64,000 nucleotides of DNA, from NCBI GenBank assembly GCA_938038445.1, contig CALHRZ010000003.1:186001-250000 (forward strand). Reading direction: 5' to 3'. Origin of the DNA: an uncultured bacterium. GTDB lineage: Bacteria; Verrucomicrobiota; Kiritimatiellia; CAIKKV01. Shown here piece after piece: positions 61,637 through 64,000 of this stretch (the first letter of the stretch is position 1; each line of letters begins with the position of its first letter). The notes beneath the pieces are model-generated. The model did not search any database. It saw only the letters and a program-made list of their open reading frames with translations, and was not told where the DNA came from. The translations under genes and the position numbers were made by a program.

Positions 61637-61677
61637 TTTTCGGACAGGACGGTCTTGCCGGGTGGTGGACCGGAAAA
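61637..61677 (+). promoter_or_regulatory. Hairpin in the rpsA leader
   Basis: TTTTCGG (61637-61643) pairs with CCGGAAAA (61670-61677), leaving one bulged G. GGTC (61651-61654) can also pair with GACC (61668-61671), overlapping the outer stem. The rpsA start has only a weak, distant AAAGG. In E. coli the rpsA leader is structured and autoregulated by S1; the same is possible here. Confidence 0.25.
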
Positions 61678-61697
61678 ACCAAAGGCGAACACAATCC

Positions 61698-63449
61698 ATG
61701 GCGAACGAAACAACCCAAACCGAACCGACTGCTTGTATAACGGAACCTCAAGATCGGGCCGCGCTGGCCGCTCTGTACGAGGAGACGATGCGCCCGTTTG
61801 CTGAAGGCTCCATCGTGAAGGGAAAGGTGTTGGAGGTCCGGCCCAATGAGGTGCTGGTGGATATCGGCTACAAGTCGGAAGGTGTGATACCGGCGAGTGA
61901 ATTCCGGGATTTGAGTACCATCAAGCCAGGCGATCCGATTGATGTGCTTTTGGAAGGGATCGAGAACGAGGCGGGCATGGTGGTCCTCAGCCACGAGAAG
62001 GCGATCCAGAAACTCAAATGGGACCGACTTCTCGAGAAGTGCTCGGAGGGTGGGGTTGTAGAGGGCCGGGTGGTCAGCCGTGTCAAGGGCGGTTTGATTG
62101 TGGACGTGAACGGTGTGGACGCCTTTCTGCCGGGTTCTCAGGCCGATCTGACCCCGGCCCACGATTTGGATTCCTATCTCGGCCAGACTTTTGAATTCAA
62201 AGTGCTGAAGATCAACACGGACCGTCGCAACATTGTGGTTTCGCGGCGCGAACTGTTGGAAGAGCAGCGGAACGAGAAGCGGCGGGGACTGTTGGCGGAC
62301 CTGAAGGTCGGCCAGATTCGGAAGGGGACGGTGAAAAACATCACCGATTTTGGCGCCTTCATTGATTTGGACGGGCTGGACGGCTTGTTGCATGTTACCG
62401 ACATGAGTTGGGGGAGGATTGGGCATCCCCGTGAGTTGGTTTCTGTCGGGCAGGAGATCGAGGTGGTTGTGCTGGACGTCAACCAGGACAAGGGCCATGT
62501 GTCCCTTGGTCTGAAACAAAAGACACCGAATCCTTGGACCGACGTCGAGGCGAAGTATCCGGTAGGAAGTCGGTTGCGGGGTCGGGTGGTCAACGTGGCC
62601 CCTTATGGGGCGTTTGTGGAACTCGAACCCGGCGTAGAGGGGCTGGTGCACGTGTCGGAGATGTCGTGGACGAAGCGGATTACCCGCGCGTCGGATGTTC
62701 TCACCGTAGGCCAGGAGGTGGATGTGGTGGTTTTGAGCATTAATGCCGAGGAGAAGAAGATCGCCTTGGGCATGCGGCAGTGCGAGGAGAATCCCTGGGA
62801 TGCGGTGCGGGAGCGGTATCCGATCGGCAGCCGGGTTCGGGGCGTCATTCGCAACTTTACCTCGTATGGGGCTTTTGTGGAACTTCCGGATGGCATTGAC
62901 GGTATGATTCACGTTTCGGACATGTCATGGACGCGGAAGGTCAACCATCCGTCCGAAATTTTCAAAAAAGGGGATGAGGTGGAGGCGGTGGTGCTGGAGG
63001 TCAATCCCGAACAGCAGAGGATCAGCCTTGGATACAAGCAAGCGACGGAAGACCCCTGGACGACGATTGCCAGTCGTTACAAGGTGGGGCAGAAAGTAAA
63101 GGGAACCGTCTCGAAGCTGGCGTCCTTTGGTGCATTTGTAAAGCTGGAAGAGGGGATAGACGGTCTGGTGCACATCTCTCAGATTAGCGATCAGCGAGTG
63201 GAAAAGGTTAAGGACGTGCTGCGCATCGGCCAGGAGGTGGAAGCGCGCATCGTGCGGATTGATCCTGTCGAGCGCAAGATCGGCCTCAGCATCAAGGCGG
63301 CTTCGATGCCGGATGACGAATTCCAAGTCAGCGAGGAGATGCTTCAGGGGCTCAAGGGGGCGGAGGAACTGGGTGGGCTGGCCGGCGCCTTTGATGAGGC
63401 CTTCAATCTGACGGAAAAAGAGTGGAAGCCGGGTACGAAGGAAGAGTGA
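61698..63449 (+). CDS. rpsA: 30S ribosomal protein S1
   Basis: S1 binds mRNA and helps unfold and place it on the ribosome. The 583-residue protein has six S1 (OB-fold) repeats starting at about residues 33, 118, 205, 290, 375 and 462. Repeats 3-6 carry the RNA-binding pattern F/Y-G-A-F-V/I followed by G-L-V-H-V/I-S; repeats 1 and 2 are diverged and bind the ribosome in other bacteria. The start at 61698 (M-A-N-E-T-T) is chosen by comparison with the fold; the frame is open to 61617. It is followed by a terminator. Confidence 0.93.
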   Translation: MANETTQTEPTACITEPQDRAALAALYEETMRPFAEGSIVKGKVLEVRPNEVLVDIGYKSEGVIPASEFRDLSTIKPGDPIDVLLEGIENEAGMVVLSHEKAIQKLKWDRLLEKCSEGGVVEGRVVSRVKGGLIVDVNGVDAFLPGSQADLTPAHDLDSYLGQTFEFKVLKINTDRRNIVVSRRELLEEQRNEKRRGLLADLKVGQIRKGTVKNITDFGAFIDLDGLDGLLHVTDMSWGRIGHPRELVSVGQEIEVVVLDVNQDKGHVSLGLKQKTPNPWTDVEAKYPVGSRLRGRVVNVAPYGAFVELEPGVEGLVHVSEMSWTKRITRASDVLTVGQEVDVVVLSINAEEKKIALGMRQCEENPWDAVRERYPIGSRVRGVIRNFTSYGAFVELPDGIDGMIHVSDMSWTRKVNHPSEIFKKGDEVEAVVLEVNPEQQRISLGYKQATEDPWTTIASRYKVGQKVKGTVSKLASFGAFVKLEEGIDGLVHISQISDQRVEKVKDVLRIGQEVEARIVRIDPVERKIGLSIKAASMPDDEFQVSEEMLQGLKGAEELGGLAGAFDEAFNLTEKEWKPGTKEE

Positions 63450-63482
63450 GTCGGGCCGGTCGAGTTTTCGGATAAACCTTTC

Positions 63483-63515
63483 GAGCGTCCGGTCGCGGAG
63501 GCCGGGCGCTCTTTT
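63483..63515 (+). terminator. Rho-independent terminator after rpsA
   Basis: GAGCGTCCGG (63483-63492) and CCGGGCGCTC (63502-63511) pair over 10 bp with one G-T pair and a 9-nt loop, followed by TTTT (63512-63515). The T-tract is short but the stem is strong. Confidence 0.75.
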
Positions 63516-63539
63516 ATCGCGGGGATACGAGGACGCACC

Positions 63540-64000
63540 ATGGCGAATGTGCTGGAAACGCTGCGGGCGCGAGGTTTGTTTGAATCGGCGACGGATGAGG
63601 GGCTGGGCCATTTTTTGGAACGGCCCACCGCAGTTTATGCGGGATTTGATCCTACGAGCGATTCGCTGCAGGTCGGCAATTTTGTTGCGATCATGGGATT
63701 GGCTCATTTTCAGCGGGCAGGGCATCGCCCTGTGGCGCTCGTGGGGGGAGCGACCGGCCTGATTGGAGACCCAAGCGGCAAAACGGCCGAACGGGTGCTG
63801 CTTTCTCCGGATCAGGTGGAGAAAAATTTGGCGGGTATTCGAGAAAATCTTTCCCGTTTTTTGGATTTTGAGGATCGGCAGGCCCCGGCTCGGATTGTGA
63901 ACAACTATGATTGGATCGGGCGGTTCACGTATCTTGAATTCTTGCGGGAGGTAGGCAAACACTTTCGGATTGGGGCGATGTTGGGGCGTGAGAGTGTACG
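63540..64000 (+). CDS. tyrS: Tyrosyl-tRNA synthetase (partial, 5' part)
   Basis: Only the first ~153 codons are in the window. The class I synthetase core is visible: Y-A-G-F-D-P-T-S-D-S-L near residue 35, V-G-G-A-T-G-L-I-G-D-P-S-G-K near 70 and N-N-Y-D-W-I near 121. The HIGH-type motif reads Q-V-G-N (S-L-Q-V-G-N), with both usual His positions changed. The pattern F-L-R-E-V-G-K-H-F-R-I-G-A-M resembles the Chlamydia-type enzyme. No Shine-Dalgarno stronger than ACGAGGA is seen. Confidence 0.88.
   Translation, partial: MANVLETLRARGLFESATDEGLGHFLERPTAVYAGFDPTSDSLQVGNFVAIMGLAHFQRAGHRPVALVGGATGLIGDPSGKTAERVLLSPDQVEKNLAGIRENLSRFLDFEDRQAPARIVNNYDWIGRFTYLEFLREVGKHFRIGAMLGRESV

Noticed and set aside
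61296-61697. A small gene, tRNA or cobalamin riboswitch in the URO-D/rpsA gap
   Set aside because: Short open frames here have no ribosome site or recognisable product, no cloverleaf could be drawn, and no B12-box-like sequence was seen.
1-64000. CRISPR arrays, transposons, prophage or integration sites
   Set aside because: No regularly spaced repeats, transposase, integrase or phage structural motifs were found on reading both strands.

Overview
The window looks like a piece of a Gram-negative bacterial chromosome, most likely from the PVC superphylum or a close neighbour (Kiritimatiellota, Lentisphaerota, Verrucomicrobiota or similar). This is an inference, and no marker gene was compared. 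The reasons are: a type IV pseudopilin with the H-x9-DG signature common in Planctomycetes and Verrucomicrobia-like phyla; a division and cell-wall cluster with a LysM lipoprotein between murD and ftsW, as in Chlamydia; a sulfatase and several oligosaccharide-type enzymes; and outer-membrane genes (gmhA, an LpxL-like acyltransferase). MurE carries the DNPR motif expected for meso-diaminopimelate peptidoglycan. Coding density is very high. Many same-strand genes overlap by 4 nt (ATGA), and five of the six convergent pairs overlap at their 3' ends. I see no rRNA, tRNA, CRISPR array, insertion sequence or phage gene.

Layout. About 0-15 kb: a carbohydrate-type block with a small lipoprotein, a GH20-like enzyme, a secreted prenyltransferase/squalene-oxidase-repeat protein (minus strand), ilvC, a sulfatase, a TIM-barrel sugar isomerase/epimerase, a Gfo/Idh/MocA oxidoreductase (minus), a corrinoid-activation-type 2Fe-2S/ASKHA protein, an aldo/keto reductase, a beta-helix protein and a fucose/arabinose-isomerase-like protein. 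Most of these enzymes lack an export signal. About 15-20 kb: an orphan Hpt protein, gmhA, and a minus-strand operon of a Cys-rich PAS protein, zwf and a LamG protein that appears to contain an inserted seven-bladed propeller. About 20-25 kb: a LysM protein, two tail-anchored coiled-coil proteins and gatCAB. About 25-32 kb: pilB, pilT, a second pilB, trxB and an MsbA-type ABC exporter. About 32-39 kb: a lytic transglycosylase (minus), yjbQ-like, queA, a pseudopilin with a clear terminator, priA and metG.

About 39.4-49.4 kb: mraZ-rsmH-ftsL-ftsI-murE-murF-murD-LysM-ftsW, without mraY. About 49.4-52.4 kb: dCMP deaminase, then on the minus strand lipB, gcvH, a prenyl diphosphate synthase and a YbjN-like protein. 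About 52.6-56 kb: an unrecognised, possibly transglutaminase-like protein coupled to a xylulokinase-type kinase. About 56-61.3 kb (minus): an envelope operon (NAD-sugar epimerase, glycosyltransferase, DUF362 ferredoxin protein, LpxL-like acyltransferase) preceded by a uroporphyrinogen-decarboxylase-family methyltransferase. The end holds rpsA with a terminator and the start of tyrS.

The most unusual observations are three promoters whose -10 box ends only 7-8 nt before the start codon, predicting leaderless mRNAs; a LamG fold apparently split by a propeller; a Cys-rich PAS protein coupled to zwf; and the unknown protein at 52.7 kb with a possible Cys-His-Asn/Asp site. No function was confirmed by search. 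All calls rest on motifs, lengths and context read by eye.
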